Positions 1 through 11,443 of a stretch of 64,000 nucleotides of DNA are shown here, in pieces (positions within the stretch are counted from its first letter, which is position 1; each line of letters begins with the position of its first letter). Below the pieces are notes generated by a model. It was not told the origin of the DNA. It saw nothing but the letters and a program-made list of their open reading frames with translations, and ran no database searches. The translations under genes were made by a program, and so were the position numbers. This DNA is from Adiantum capillus-veneris (taxonomy: Eukaryota; Streptophyta; Polypodiopsida; Polypodiales; Pteridaceae): NCBI GenBank assembly GCA_014529385.2, contig CM043952.1, forward strand, positions 67,798,870 through 67,862,869, in the 5' to 3' direction.

Positions 1-81
1 ATATCCAAATGAAATAATTAAATAATACGCGCGAGAGAGAGAGAGGTGTAGACCAATCGTGAGAGGGGGATATACTTCCCA

Positions 82-145
<64 letters not shown>

Positions 146-196
146 TCTCTCATTGTGTGGAGTGCAAAGTGCAAGAGCTCCATCTCCTTCTCCAAC
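1..196. other. Left flank of element I, no gene
   Basis: This stretch lies outside the first recognisable LTR. It holds a short GA run near 33-46 and a long (CA)n run, and no open frame. The five bases before the LTR (CCAAC, 192-196) cannot be tested as a target duplication because the far end of element I has been lost. Confidence 0.6.
82..144. repeat. (CA)n microsatellite
   Basis: About 30 uninterrupted CA dinucleotides, seen directly. Confidence 0.95.
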
Positions 197-486
197 TGTA
201 AGGTCCCTCCCTAAATCGTAGAGCCAATCAGAACTTTTTCAGCCTAGAAAATAATTTAGAAAAAAACAAGACCGACAAAGAAGTCATGCGGACAATGAGA
301 CTTTACTCCATAACGAAAAGACAATGATATTTTGGATAAGAAATTACGTCATCCCTATATTTGTCCAAAAAGATTAAGATTATTTTTATACTTCTTCATC
401 AAAATCCGCGTGGAAACTGATCTAGATCGAGAACTAGGAGAAAAAGGGACTAACTTGATTGAAAGATAAAGTTAAGAGATAAAAAT

Positions 487-695
487 TAAGAAGAAAATTG
501 GGGTCCAATAGGAATTAAGAAGAGAATTGGGGTCCAATAGCATTTGAGAAGAGAATTGGGGTCCAATAGGAATTAAGAAGAGAATTGGGGTCCAATAGCA
601 TTTGAGAAGAGAAATGAGGTCCAATAGCAATTGAGAAGAGAATTAGGGTCCAATAGGATTTGAGAAGAGAATTGGGGTCCAATAGGAATTGACAA
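487..695. repeat. 29-bp tandem repeat in LTR of element I
   Basis: About seven units built around GGGTCCAATAG(G/C)AATT and AAGAAGAGAA, spaced about 29 bp. The homologous array in the 3' LTR (44590-44835) has about eight units, so copy number differs between the two LTRs. Confidence 0.85.
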
Positions 696-712
696 AAGAA
701 TACCCACCATTT

Positions 713-722
713 TCTATATAAG
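713..722 (+). promoter_or_regulatory. TATA box of element I LTR
   Basis: TCTATATAAG lies just after the 29-bp array and is conserved in the 3' copy at 44850-44860. It is the likely start of the R region; the transcription start itself cannot be placed. Confidence 0.5.
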
Positions 723-1018
723 CACACCCTCTCCTTTGTAATTGGACACACACATATTTCTAAGCTACTTGCATACTTGCCATGCTCAAGATTATGCTTA
801 AGTAAATCAAGGTTTCCATTAAACCTTGCTCTTGCTCTCTCCCTCTCTTGAAGGCCAAACCCTTGAGGGTTTTGTGAAAAAGCCCCTTTCCCCCCTCCTT
901 GAGCCTCACATCTCTTCAAGAAGGACTTCAACTCCACTTCCCACTTGTTTAGAGGAGGTAATCTTTATTTCTAGTACGATTAATTAATCCATGTGTTTTA
1001 ATACTAAGAAGGTTTATG

Positions 1019-1690
1019 TGCATCTTTTTAGGTTTAAGCTCTAATGGTAACATTGGAATTAGGGTTAATTATTAATGGTAGTTATGCATCATTAAGTTAA
1101 GCTTAAAAGGTAGATTTGCACTCATAAGCTAAGATTTAATGGTAACGTTGCACTTAGATGTAAGCTAGTGACTACCTTGCATTTTTAGGTTTAAGCTTTC
1201 ATGAAAACCTCGCAATTAGGGTTAAGTGATAAGAGTATCTATGCATCATTAAGTTAAGTTTAAAAGGTAGATTTGCACTCATAAGCTAAGCTTTAATGGT
1301 AACTTTACACTTAGGTGTAAGCTTTAGTGACTACCTTGTATGTTTAGGTTTAAGCTTTAATGAAAATCTCGCAATTAGGGTTAAGTGATAAGAGTATCTA
1401 TGCATCATTAAGTTAAGCTTAAAAGGTAAATTTTCACTCATAAGCTAAGCTTTAATGGTAACTTTGCACTTATATGTAAGCTTTAATGACTACCTTGCAT
1501 TTTTAGGTTTAAGCTTTAATGGAAACCTTGCAATTAGGGTCAAGTGATAAGAGTATTTATGCATCATAAAGTTAAGCTTCAAAGGATGATTCGCTCTCGT
1601 AAGCTAAGCTTTAATGGTAACTTTGCACTTAGGTGTAAGCTTTAGTGACTACCTTGTATTTTAGGTTTAAGCTTTAATAGAAAGCTCGAA
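1019..1690. repeat. About 160-bp tandem repeat in LTR of element I
   Basis: Four to five diverged units, each starting near TTTTAGGTTTAAGCT (about 1025, 1184, 1345, 1501, 1665) and containing AAGTGATAAGAGTATCTATGCATC. The same array is at 45182-45830 in the 3' LTR. Unit length is close to nucleosome-repeat satellites. Confidence 0.8.
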
Positions 1691-1911
1691 GACTCATAAA
1701 TTATAGGACGACCTTCTAGCTTCCTAAAATGGAAAGCTAGGCACCATAAGAAAAGAGTAGTTGTTTAAGCTCGATAAAAGTAGTTCAATTTTCGGTATTG
1801 AAGAGTATTTCTAAAGTTGTCAATTTCAAGTTTGTTTGCAAATACGGGATGGAGGAGATAGGGGATAACTTCGCAGAATTGACTCCGTGCTCTACAAGCT
1901 TCCGTAGAGAT

Positions 1912-1916
1912 GTCCC
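1912..1916. other. Target-site duplication of element II (GTCCC)
   Basis: GTCCC at 1912-1916 is repeated at 13035-13039. The intact target (GATGTCCCATGGATGG) survives in the other LTR of element I near 46077-46092, which confirms the insertion point. Confidence 0.9.
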
Positions 1917-2974
1917 TGTTGACGGATACGCCGCGACGGACGTCAGCATAGCGAGAACTCGCCTAATATATAATGTCAACTAAGGACGGAGCTCGACCCT
2001 TAGGCACGTGGAAGCAAGCAAAGGGTGTCAACCTCTACTCGACCGACTAATGACTACTTCCTACAGAGATATCAAATCTACATGCCATCGGTTCTGTGAA
2101 TGTGAGAGTCTCCTATGATGCCACCGCAAGCCAAAATCCCATTAGACGTTCTCGAAATGTTACGAAACTTGAGGGATATCCTATCAACACCAATAGGCCA
2201 CTCTCCCTAAGGTCCGTGACCCAAAACCCTACCCAAAAACACCCAGTGCAGAATCGCATAGGATGTCTGACAGGTTTTTGCAGGTCGACGTTTCCAAAAA
2301 CTAAGATGCCTAATGCGTAGCTCTCCTCGCTCTGATAGCGTGGATATGCTGAAATGAAAAAACGAAAAACGTTTACTCACCGAATCTCCAAAAGTAGCTC
2401 GTGGGTGAATCTGCCAAAACACAGATGAACGCGCGTGATGCAAGCATCAACGCGTAGCTCTCCTCGTGGGCAACATGCTGCTGCTCTCTGTTTGCGATTC
2501 CGACCACCGTAGCTCTTGTAGCACACACACACACACTCTCTCACTCTCTTGCAGTCTCCCAGTTGACACAGAAGGTAAGATTATTAGAAGTCTCTTACAA
2601 AGCTTTGGTTTATATACTAAACCTTAGAAAACCTAATGTCCGGCCAAAACGACTTTATTTGTCCCTAGGCTTCTATAGAGCTTAATTTCAACACCGTGAG
2701 CTGGCTTTGCTCATCCAACAAGCATCTGTGGCCAAAATACAATTGCCGACTTAAAATATGAAGTTCCTGTAAACATTACAAAAGTGGCCGTAATGGCTCA
2801 AAATGATAATAATAGGATATTCGATGATATCCATGAGCTTGTATCTTTACATTATAGCATCCATCTTCATCTTCATCACTTCATCAGCATCTTTAGATGG
2901 AATATTTAGAGAATCTTTGAGGAATCTTAATGGAACCTTTGTGGAAGTGTTGTTGAAAGGTTGACCTATCAACA
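1917..2974 (-). repeat. 3' LTR of element II
   Basis: 1058 bp, starting TGTTGATAGG on the minus strand and ending CCGTCAACA. It matches the LTR at 11984-13034 along its length. It includes a TATA motif (about 2610-2618) and a short (AC)n/(TC)n run at 2522-2552. Confidence 0.92.
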
Positions 2975-3010
2975 CTCTCCCCCTCCGAATTCTTGTCGTC
3001 CCCGACAAGA
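2975..3010 (-). promoter_or_regulatory. Polypurine tract and adjacent hairpin of element II
   Basis: On the minus strand GGAGGGGGAGAG (2975-2986) directly precedes the LTR and fits a polypurine tract. Immediately upstream is a perfect stem: TCTTGTCG and CGACAAGA separated by four bases (2991-3010). A second purine run of the same kind occurs at about 3152-3164. Confidence 0.75.
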
Positions 3011-4310
3011 CCCTATGTCTGCAGTGGCCTTGACGAGTGCTTCATGTTTTGGTGTTGGTTGAATCTTTTGTTGTTGCAGTTGCTTCTACTCGATGCTTTG
3101 TATGTTGTAGAGTTACCTTTTTCTTTTACATGTAGTGTAGTTGAAGCCATAGCTCTCCCCCTCCGATTGGTTGTTGTATCATGAATAAGTTGAGTGAGGT
3201 TTGTTGTTGCAGTAAGTCATTATCTTGGCAGATCTGTATTGTTTGTTCTTTGGGTGTCATCCTGCATGTGTACCTGTAAACTTGAAGCCTTTTTGAATTT
3301 TTTCTGGGCCACTCCCCTTTGATTTTCTAGTTGATGATCATGTAGTTGTTTGGGGATGCTGTTGGTCTGCTTTTCTGTGTTTATATAAAAAATAAAATGT
3401 GGTGTATATTACAAAATGAAGGTCTTGGATACCAGGATAGGACTAAAGGGAAAAACCCAATGGGAAAAAATGCCTTCAGTCACAATTAAATGTGAGGCTA
3501 TATGTACTTATGTTTTGATGTAACTGAGTTTTGTTGAGTTAAAGTACTTATAGCCGTATGGCTACTATTATTGATTGGATATACATTGGATAAGTGTTAG
3601 TAGCTTGAAGTCAAAGTCGTTGTTGTTGAGCAAATGCTTATGAAACCTGTTACCGCTTCGTCATCGTCATTTTCTTGTGTAAGTGCATGGGTGGAACACA
3701 AATCGTGTCAAATGAAAATGTCCAATGATGGGACATTATATATGCTTGCACAGATAGATGCATGGGAAACAATATGTTGTGTGAGAACAGTTTGAATGGG
3801 TGCTTCCAAGAGTGAACGTAGCTAGAGAAGCAAAAATATATTTGACTTCAAGAGCTGCCGCCGTTACTCACAAGAAGGGATGTTGATGCTCGAGGTTTTT
3901 CACTCTCCTCACTGTGTACATGTGCGTGAGTGTTTTGTGGATTACTCCGCCTCTCCACCAAATACAATTGTTAGACTTTGACGCTTCTGCTCACCTATCC
4001 AGCATGAGCGACTCAATTTTACAATATGCTCAACTCTTCCAGCTTGAGCTATAATCTAGATATTTAGACTCATATACCACAAAAAATATTAAGACATGAA
4101 GCTTGGGTCTGACGCTTGCTCATTTAGTGGCTCAGCTTCCTGACTCTTGACTCTTATGCCATGATTTTTATGGCGACTTGACTTACTCTCGGGAGATTTC
4201 GACCAAGAATAGGTTTTGAAATTCAAAACTCCCATCCTCGAAGAGAGGATTTGTAAAGGACCATACTGGCAATATTGGTTTCTTTTTCCATACCTGGGTG
4301 ACCTTTGTTG
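3011..4310 (-). other. Element II 3' untranslated part
   Basis: No open frame of note on either strand. Apart from a second CTCTCCCCCTCCGA run near 3152, nothing was recognised. Confidence 0.5.
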
Positions 4311-4986
4311 TCAAAATTTCTTTTTGTTGTTTTTGGTCCCTTGGTTGAGAAGATTGGCTCGCTCCATTCTCCGTAACACTTTGTCCATCATGTCTAGATA
4401 TTTCTTGGAGCTAGAGATGAATTGAATCTTCTTCGGTATGTGTTGTTCTTTTGGCACCCATTTGTATCTGCATCGTGTGATTAGCGTGTCTTTGCAGATA
4501 TCCTTTGCCTTGACTGTGACATTGTCCTTGATTTTGCCTTCCGTGAAATTGCAAATATTTTCAAGCTGAAGTCGTCTGATTGAATAATGTTTACCTGGCA
4601 TCTTTGGTAGCCAGATTCTCCGATTTCCTTGATAGTAACCTTGTGCTTGAAGAATTGTAGATGGCACTTCCCATGATGTTTTTGATGTCGTATTGAGATG
4701 TACAAGAGTGCCATTTTTGGGATTATCTACCGATGAAGTCCTAGTATGAAGGCCATCTGGATTTGAAATTTCCTGCGTACCTTTGGCAAGCTTTGTTGGT
4801 TGGTCTCCTTTGGCGATATAAATATGAGCTTTGTTGCTTTTGGGGACGCTTTTTGAAACCTTTATCCACCGCATAAGCCAAGGTCTGTGGTTTTGGTAAC
4901 CAAAGTTTCTTTTGACCCTCATAATAGCCTTGCTCTACTAAGCTGTCGTGGGAGGCTATCCATCCCATGTGTTTACCTTTCGTCAA
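4311..4986 (-). pseudogene. Element II ORF with repeated GYY-LWLPK motif, broken
   Basis: Two overlapping minus-strand frames cover this part. One contains QGYYEGQKKLWLPK, the other QGYYQGNRRIWLPK about 280 bp further on, so the region seems to be an internal duplication now out of frame. The rest is lysine-rich and ends TKNNKKKF before a stop at 4311. It follows the protease-like segment, where a reverse transcriptase would be expected in an autonomous gypsy element, but no RT motif (VDYR, FxDD) is visible. I do not recognise the family. Several frameshifts are needed to read it through, so it is treated as non-functional. Confidence 0.45.
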
Positions 4987-5249
4987 TTGGCTAGTATCAT
5001 TTACCCATATTGGGTCCTTGACCTTTAGTTCTTTTACTTTAATGTAGACCTTTGAAAACCTTTGTCGACGGTGATCTCGCAGTGTAGGATATTTCGGTTG
5101 AAGACTTTCTTTGGAGACTGCCTTTGATGTGGAAGCATGTTGACGGTTGATGTAGAAGCTTTTTCTTGAACTTGAATGGTTTGGCTAAAGACTTTGATTG
5201 CAGAGGATGTGTTTGTTGGTAGGACATTTGTGGGATTATTTTGGCTTTG

Positions 5250-5650
5250 CCTTTGTCAGCAGATAATCTTGGAGCGGTCGTAGGCTGGCTTTCTCGAGAG
5301 CTAGTCGTGATGACCATTGTTGAAAATCCAGGTTCTTCTTCAACTATCTTTGCCCATTTCTTGGACAAAATCAAATGTGTGCTCATTTGCAATGAATCCA
5401 CCACTATGAATTTGTCTTTAATGACCTTTGACCGTAGTTTAAGGGTGGCTTATGCAATCCCCAAACTTGTGACCTCGATTCCATGTGATATGGAAACCTT
5501 TACCTCAATTTCATACAACTCCGGCTTATCTAGAAGTAACCATAGCCCATAAAACATGACATTCATCGTGGCAGTGGAATCTATCTCTGCTATGAAATTG
5601 GACTTCATTTTCTCATGCATATCCAACGAGAATTTAATCTTCTTGTGGCT
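5250..5650 (-). pseudogene. Element II aspartic-protease-like segment
   Basis: Reading the minus strand from about 5645, a frame gives FIAEIDSTATMNVMF and, about 80 codons on after one stop, KDKFIVVDSLQMSTHLILSK. Spacing and pattern fit a retroelement pepsin-like protease: an IDSGAT-type active site, then a 'DFIVV...DVILG' block near the C-terminus. Here the active-site glycine is replaced (DST) and the second block is altered, so it should be inactive. It lies after the gag-like zinc knuckle, as expected for Gag-Pro order. The assignment is by motif only and moderately uncertain. Confidence 0.4.
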
Positions 5651-6464
5651 GCCAAGTAACTGATGTCCTCTTTGCTTTTGGTACTTGTATTGGACTTTTG
5701 TGCCTTGGAAGCTTTGTCATCCTCTTGTATGTTGAACTTCTTCGTCATTTGACTGGTTGTAGCATGTCCCAAGTGCTTACTATCTTCTGATCTATAGCTT
5801 TGGGGAAGGTCTATAGCCTGAGTTGCTTGTTGGCCTTCATCGCTAGTTTTTGAATGTGATGCCTTGATTCTTGATTTCAAAAGCTCTCTGCCACTATTTA
5901 CTTCTTCTAGCACTTGAAGGTCATTCAATGGTGACTTTTCTTCTTGGAAATATTTTGAAGCTTGTGTAGCAGGATGTTGAGGTTGACTCTCTTCTTTTGA
6001 TGCAACGGTCGCCATGGCCTTTGGTTCACATTGCTCCATGGGTTCTTGTAGAGTCTCTGTTTGAAAATATTCATTCATATCATGCATTGCTTGTCCTTGG
6101 TAGTCAATCTTAGAGTTGGTCATTTCCTGTTCTTTGGTGGGTTCTAAGACTTCAGCTACATCGTCTTTTAGCTTCTGCTGGTCTTTGATTTCTTTAACCA
6201 CCACTGCATATTCCAAAGTAGATAAATTTCCTTGTGGAGTTCCAACTTCATTCGTTGCTTTTCTTGCATGCCTTCCGCTTGCGACGTGGCAATAAGATTT
6301 GATGTTACCTCTACCACCTCTTCTTGGGTTGACTTACCATCTTCAGAATCTTGGATTCTTTTGCTCTTGAACCTTGAACTGCGAGCTTCATCTTCATCAC
6401 CTTGTGGGTGCTTTGACTTGTCCTCACTGAGGTTCTTTAAGCAATCTTGAATCAGTTGATTCAA
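5605..6464 (-). pseudogene. Element II charged linker between gag and protease
   Basis: Two minus-strand frames (6464-6168 and 6216-5605) overlap by about 50 bp with a frame change. Both are rich in Glu, Lys, Gln and Ser, with no hydrophobic core or recognisable domain. They sit between the zinc knuckle at about 6550-6590 and the protease-like block. The likeliest reading is the tail of a Gag polyprotein broken by indels; no function can be given. Confidence 0.4.
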
Positions 6465-6539
6465 TTGATCTTTTTTGAAAGACTGATTCTCTATGATAAT
6501 GTCTTTGACACCCTTGGGCTTGTTGCTTCTTCTTTTCCA

Positions 6540-8200
6540 GGTCGAGCTTTGCTGGGCAGTCCTTGATTAAATGACTGATGGCACACTAGTTGCAATATGC
6601 CTCTATCTTAGCATTTGCATTCTTTGGACGAGGCAGCTCTCCATAGTACTGTTGATAATGATTTACTATGGTATCTCGATACAAATAATACATCTGAGTT
6701 ACATGCATGTACCTATAGATTACGACTGACTTAGGTGTATCCACTGGCTTCTTCTCTTTATCCTCCATCGTCTTGTCCTTGAGAAGCTAAAAATAACATC
6801 CATTATTGCTTGCATACAAGATCAAATCACTATCCATTCTTTCTAGCAGTCGTAATGCTAATTCTTCCATCAGCATATGGTCTTTGACGTGGGGCTTCTG
6901 CATAGATTTAGGGATATGTTTCTGAGTTGATTTTGGCGAGGTTTGCACCGAGGGTGAAGATCGAACCGAATCTTTGTTTTTTGTTTCCCTGGATGGTGCT
7001 TTTGGACGGGGTCCAAGTATGTGACTTAAAGGTTTCCCACAAATGCTAAACTCATCTATATTTTTCACATTGACTATTTCATAGTGCCTACCGTATGTGT
7101 CGACCACAATGACATCTTGACCTGACCTTCTACATTTGGCATTGTGAATTTCCGATGGTCTGTCCTCCGGCTCGGCATCTTCCAATGCTTCTTGAAATTC
7201 CACTTGGGCTCCTGAAAAGGACACTGCTTCTTGTAAAACTGGACTTCTTAATCCCACTCTTGAAGAGATAGGGTCTCTTTGTTGAGTTTGAACTCCCCCC
7301 ATCTGAGAGGGTTCCATATCTGATATTGGCATCTGTTTAATGCCTGATGATATGACTTCTTGTGATTTGTTAAGTAGCTCTTGAGACCAAGCTAGCTCTT
7401 TTTGAAGTTGTGCTATCTTCATAGCTGGTACTTTAGGCGTATTCCCTGTTTGTGCACTTTCGTGTGTTTGTGCTTTGTTTTGTGCTGGTGCAGTGTACGA
7501 GACTTGTGCAGTGTCTTTCCATGTGGTGTCTTGTGTTGTGCCTTGTTGTGTGTCATGTGGTGTGTCACTCATTTGTGTAGTGACAGCTGTAGCTGTTAAC
7601 TCTTCTAGCTGCGTATCAAGAGGTAAATCCATGACTAGATAATAAACATTACCAACTTCAGATTTGTAGTCTTCCCCTCTTGATCCAAATATTTCAGCTC
7701 CAAAATATTGGTTACTCTCTGCAGAAACTTCATGATTTGTGGCAGCTTTGTAGTAGCGACCGTCCTCATCTACATAGAGGGTACCAATTTGCCGTTTCCC
7801 ATCTTGAGCTTTGTACAGAAAAATAGTTGGAGGATATGTGTAGAGTTCTGTAAGTTGATCCTTGTACAACATTTCTATCTCATTGTCAATGTATTTTTCG
7901 TGCCTCATGTAAATTGATCCCAGAAAGTCTTCCATGAAATCTGGATGTGGATGTGGGTCATTCTTCGCTGTTTCAACTTCCACATGTTGAGATGTCCAAG
8001 TTTCCTCTGTATCTTTCTTTGTCTTGATGTACAAATTCCGATTGACATCCTCATAGCATGGCAGTCCTTTGTAGTGGCCAATCAGATCGATCCAAATTTT
8101 CTCTCTTGTAATTTCTGTGGATGTACTTGAAGCTGTCTCGGCTGGTCTGATTCCTTTGAGACGCCATTGCTTTCGTCTTGACTCCCTTCTTGTACCTATT
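6540..8200 (-). pseudogene. Element II gag-like polyprotein with zinc knuckle
   Basis: An open minus-strand frame runs from a stop at about 8200 to a TAG at 6787, continues in the same frame past it, and meets a second TAG at 6586 inside a CCHC zinc knuckle: YCN-stop-CAISHLIKDCPAKLD, which fits C-x2-C-x4-H-x4-C. The N-terminal 250 codons (TREKIWIDLIGHYKGLPCYE, later YYLVMDLPLDTQL) do not look like the usual Retrotrans_gag domain. The middle is Thr/Gln-rich, the C-terminal part basic. Downstream, after a frameshift, comes the charged linker. Both stops are TAG and could derive from CAG or TGG codons by C-to-T change. Gag role is inferred from the knuckle and position; the N-terminal domain is not recognised. 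Confidence 0.5.
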
Positions 8201-9471
8201 CAGTGATAGCTCTAATTGCTTGCCTCAATGCTAATAAAAATTATTAGCACCCTTGTGTCGGTCTTTTTCTCTTGAGGTCCTTCAGCTTTTGTGGATGCCT
8301 TAATCTCTCAGTTTTTTGAACTGGGCTTTGCTTGCACTGCTTGAACTTCTTAGCTCCCTTGCTTGCCAAGGCTGATATTGACTTGTCTGGCTGCTTGCTT
8401 TGCCTAGAGCTTTTTAGCAGGGCTCGATCTATTGTAATCATTGTGATAAGTTATGCAACTTACCACTATACTGCAACAATTGCTCCCTTCGTAGTGATTC
8501 TTGAGTCGAGCTAACCTGCGTTCACTTTAGCACACAATCTGCAAAATTCTATTTAGCTGGCAAACTTTTTCACAATGAATGCAAAAATTCTTGATGTGCC
8601 TTTGACGGCCACACTCATTCCGTGGGCTCGGAAGTGACTTTCAAGTTCACTTTTAGCTAAACTCAACTTAAGCTAGCACAAGAGAATTATGCACAAGTTG
8701 CAGCGATTTGCTAGAAAAAATCTTGTGTTAAAGTTCTCCAAAACTTACAATTGTTGTTGCAAAATCAAGAGTCCTTGTGTATGGTCTTACTGCTACCAGA
8801 TTTGTTATGGACGCTCAAATTTCACACTAGGCCATAGTTACTTTTACACCTTCCCGCGGGTTACCAATGGTTTTTCCAAAATATAATTTCAATCTGCTAA
8901 CTTAGCAGTCTTTAATGGTCAATTAGAAGGCCTAGAGACCAAATCTGGTTTCAAATTTCAGCTTCCCGATAATGAAAATCTCACATGCACTCGTGTTCGC
9001 TATAGGTCGAATTGAGCGGTCTGTTCCAAAGCCTGGGTTGACTCTAGCCGATGACCTCGCTTATGGCTCACTAGCCCCTCTCCTAGGGAAAAGTCAAAAA
9101 TATGTTCAAAACCGTGACTGTTTTCTCACAATTCTTTCGAACTGTCGGTTTTAGACACAGCTGACTTCCGGATGCATTTTGAGGCCTTAAACGATATTTT
9201 TTTCAAAGTTTACCTACATGGTTTCCAAAGTCATACATTTAGTTCAAGTTTTACTGTAAGATCTGTAGTGTCGCTCTCAGGCTACGTTTTGATATAAAAA
9301 CTTTTCCAATCCAATACTGTTCGTGAAAGTTACGGCCAAAATAGTGAAATGCAATTTAGAATGGTCAAAATGAGTCCAAATTCAATTTTAAAAGAAGATT
9401 TGGGATCTCTGTGACACTGTGAACACCCCTGTATGGTCAAAATTACAGTTGGACCCTAAAACTGGCTTGGA
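8201..9471 (-). other. Element II leader, gag-proximal part
   Basis: About 1.3 kb between the gag-like frame and the palindrome array. A short basic minus-strand frame (8441-8244) is present but has no recognisable domain. Otherwise only stops on both strands. Confidence 0.4.
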
Positions 9472-11443
9472 GACATCCTACACCCAAATATTTGTTTTTG
9501 CTCAGAATGAAGCAAGATTTGGTTCAAAGGTTCCCCTTGAGTCTAGCAACATAGTGGTATGGTCAAAATTTCAAAATAAGCTCGTAGACATCGTATGGGT
9601 AGGAAGTCTTTTTGCTCAGAATTGAATAAAATTTGTTCCAGAGACTCCCCTTGGTGTGTTGAACCCCTAGGTATCCTCACTTTTTGTTTCTGACACCTCT
9701 AGGCTGGTCAAATGCTCAAGAATCAGTTTCAAAAGTTGGATACTCTATCAGCTGATTTTTCAAGTCAAATGAGCTCCAAATTGGACCAAAATTGACTGGC
9801 AAGCTTATAAGATGCTATGAAACACTTTGGTATTGTCAAATTTTGGTCTAGGGTCCAAAATCATGCAGGAGATATCCTACGGGTAGGATGTCTTTTGCGC
9901 AGAAATGAATAAAATTTGAACCCTAGATTCCCCTTAAGTCAAGCAACCCAATGCTATGCTCATATTTGAATTTGGATGCCAAAAGGGCAAGATTTGGGCT
10001 GCATAAGCTTTTGGTGCACTTAGAGGGTAGGATGTCTTATATCAGGAGCAAATGATGTCCAAATGACTTGAAACTTGATGGCTAAGCTCAATAGGACATG
10101 ATAAACAATTGTATGAGGTCAAAATCTCCCAAGAAGTTCATTTAGCACCTAGAGACATCCTACGAATAGAATGTCTTTTTGCTTAGATTTGGCCAAATTT
10201 GAACCAAAGGTTCCCCTGGAGTCTAGCAACACAGTGGTATGCTCAAAATTTCACTTGGACCTAAAAATCACCTTGAGACATCCTACGGGTAGGATGTATT
10301 TTTGCTCAGAATTACTTGAAATTTTCACCCCAACTTCTCCTTGTTGTGATGATCACAATGGTGTGCTCACATGTTGGTTTGGAGTCCTAAATCAAGCTGG
10401 AGACATCCTACGCGTAGGATGTCTTTTTGCTTTGTTTCAGCTCAAACTTGCACTGTAGCTTCCCCTTGATGTGCTAAACTCACAACTATTTTTACTTTTT
10501 GATTCTGACACTTGTAGACTGGTCAAATGCTCAAGTATCTGTTCCAGAAGCCTGATGTCTGTTCTGATGAATTCCCAAGTCAAATCAACTCCAAATTGGA
10601 CCAAATTTGTCTAGGAGGCTTATCTAAGGCTATATGATAGCATGGTATGGTCACAGTAGAATTTTGGTCTCAGAATCATGCAATAGACATCCTACGCGTA
10701 GGATGTCTTTTTCCTCAGAATGAACCCAAACTTGGACCAAAGATTACCCTAGTCTTGAGCAACCCACTGGTATGCTTATATTTGAGTTTGGATGTCAAAA
10801 GACCCCAAGACTAGCTATTCTTGCCTTTTGTCCGTCCAAAAACGCTAAAGTCTGTTCAATCTTCACTTTCAATGACCCAAATGAGATGAAATTTATCACA
10901 TGCAATCAATACAACATTTAGAACATGCCTATGGAGTCATCCTATGGTTTGGTCTCAAAATTAGGCCTTGGACACAATTTGGGTAGGATGTCTGGCAATT
11001 CTTGTCTTTTGGCTTTAATCTGTCAAAATTTGGTCAAATTTCCACTTTCCAGGTGAAAATAGGGTACAACCTACCTTCTAAACACACTGGTAACCTCAGA
11101 TTTTCAAAAAAATGCCTAGATCACCCTGTAGACATCCTATGCGTAGGATGTCTACTGCTTATTTTTTTCAGACTGAAGTGTCCCTGATGCTTCCTTATGC
11201 TCTCAGCAAGTGCAAGTATGCTTCACACTTGCAAAAACATGCAAAAATCACTCAATTTAAGCCTTTTCTGAAATTTTACCTTTTTTGACTCCGCCTTTTG
11301 GCTTTTGGTCAACAAAAATAGGGAAAAACACTCAAGTCAATATGTTACTAGGGTAAAACCTACCCTCTAAACCCACTGGTAACCTCAGTTTCCCCAAATT
11401 CCCTGCCAAAAGTGCCCTGGAGACATCCTACGCGTAGGATGTC
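9472..11443 (-). repeat. Palindrome-bearing repeat array in the leader of element II
   Basis: The half-site GACATCCTACG followed by its exact reverse complement forms a 22-bp palindrome with MluI-type centre ACGCGT. Perfect copies start at 10402, 10686 and 11422; near-perfect ones at 9587, 9871, 10154, 10277 and 11131; half-copies at 9472, about 10025 and 10981. Starts are spaced about 115-155 or 284-294 bp. Copies are often followed by TTTTTGCTCAGAATGA and lie within longer diverged repeat units containing GGTCAAAATTT and TCCCCTTGAGTC. The array lies between the primer-binding site and gag, that is, in the 5' untranslated RNA. Confidence 0.85.

Noticed and set aside
515-937. 140-codon minus-strand frame with repeated LLDPNSLL / SYWTP motif, also at 44580-44888
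   Set aside because: It is the translation of the 29-bp tandem repeat in the LTR of element I, where 29-bp units shift frame each time; not a gene.
4485-8130. Plus-strand ORFs over element II coding remnants (for example 7402-7599, 5241-5552)
   Set aside because: They are antisense shadows of the minus-strand gag and protease frames.
9472-11443. CRISPR-like array of repeats and spacers
   Set aside because: The spacing is irregular, the intervening sequence is itself repeated, the host is a plant, and the array sits inside an LTR element.
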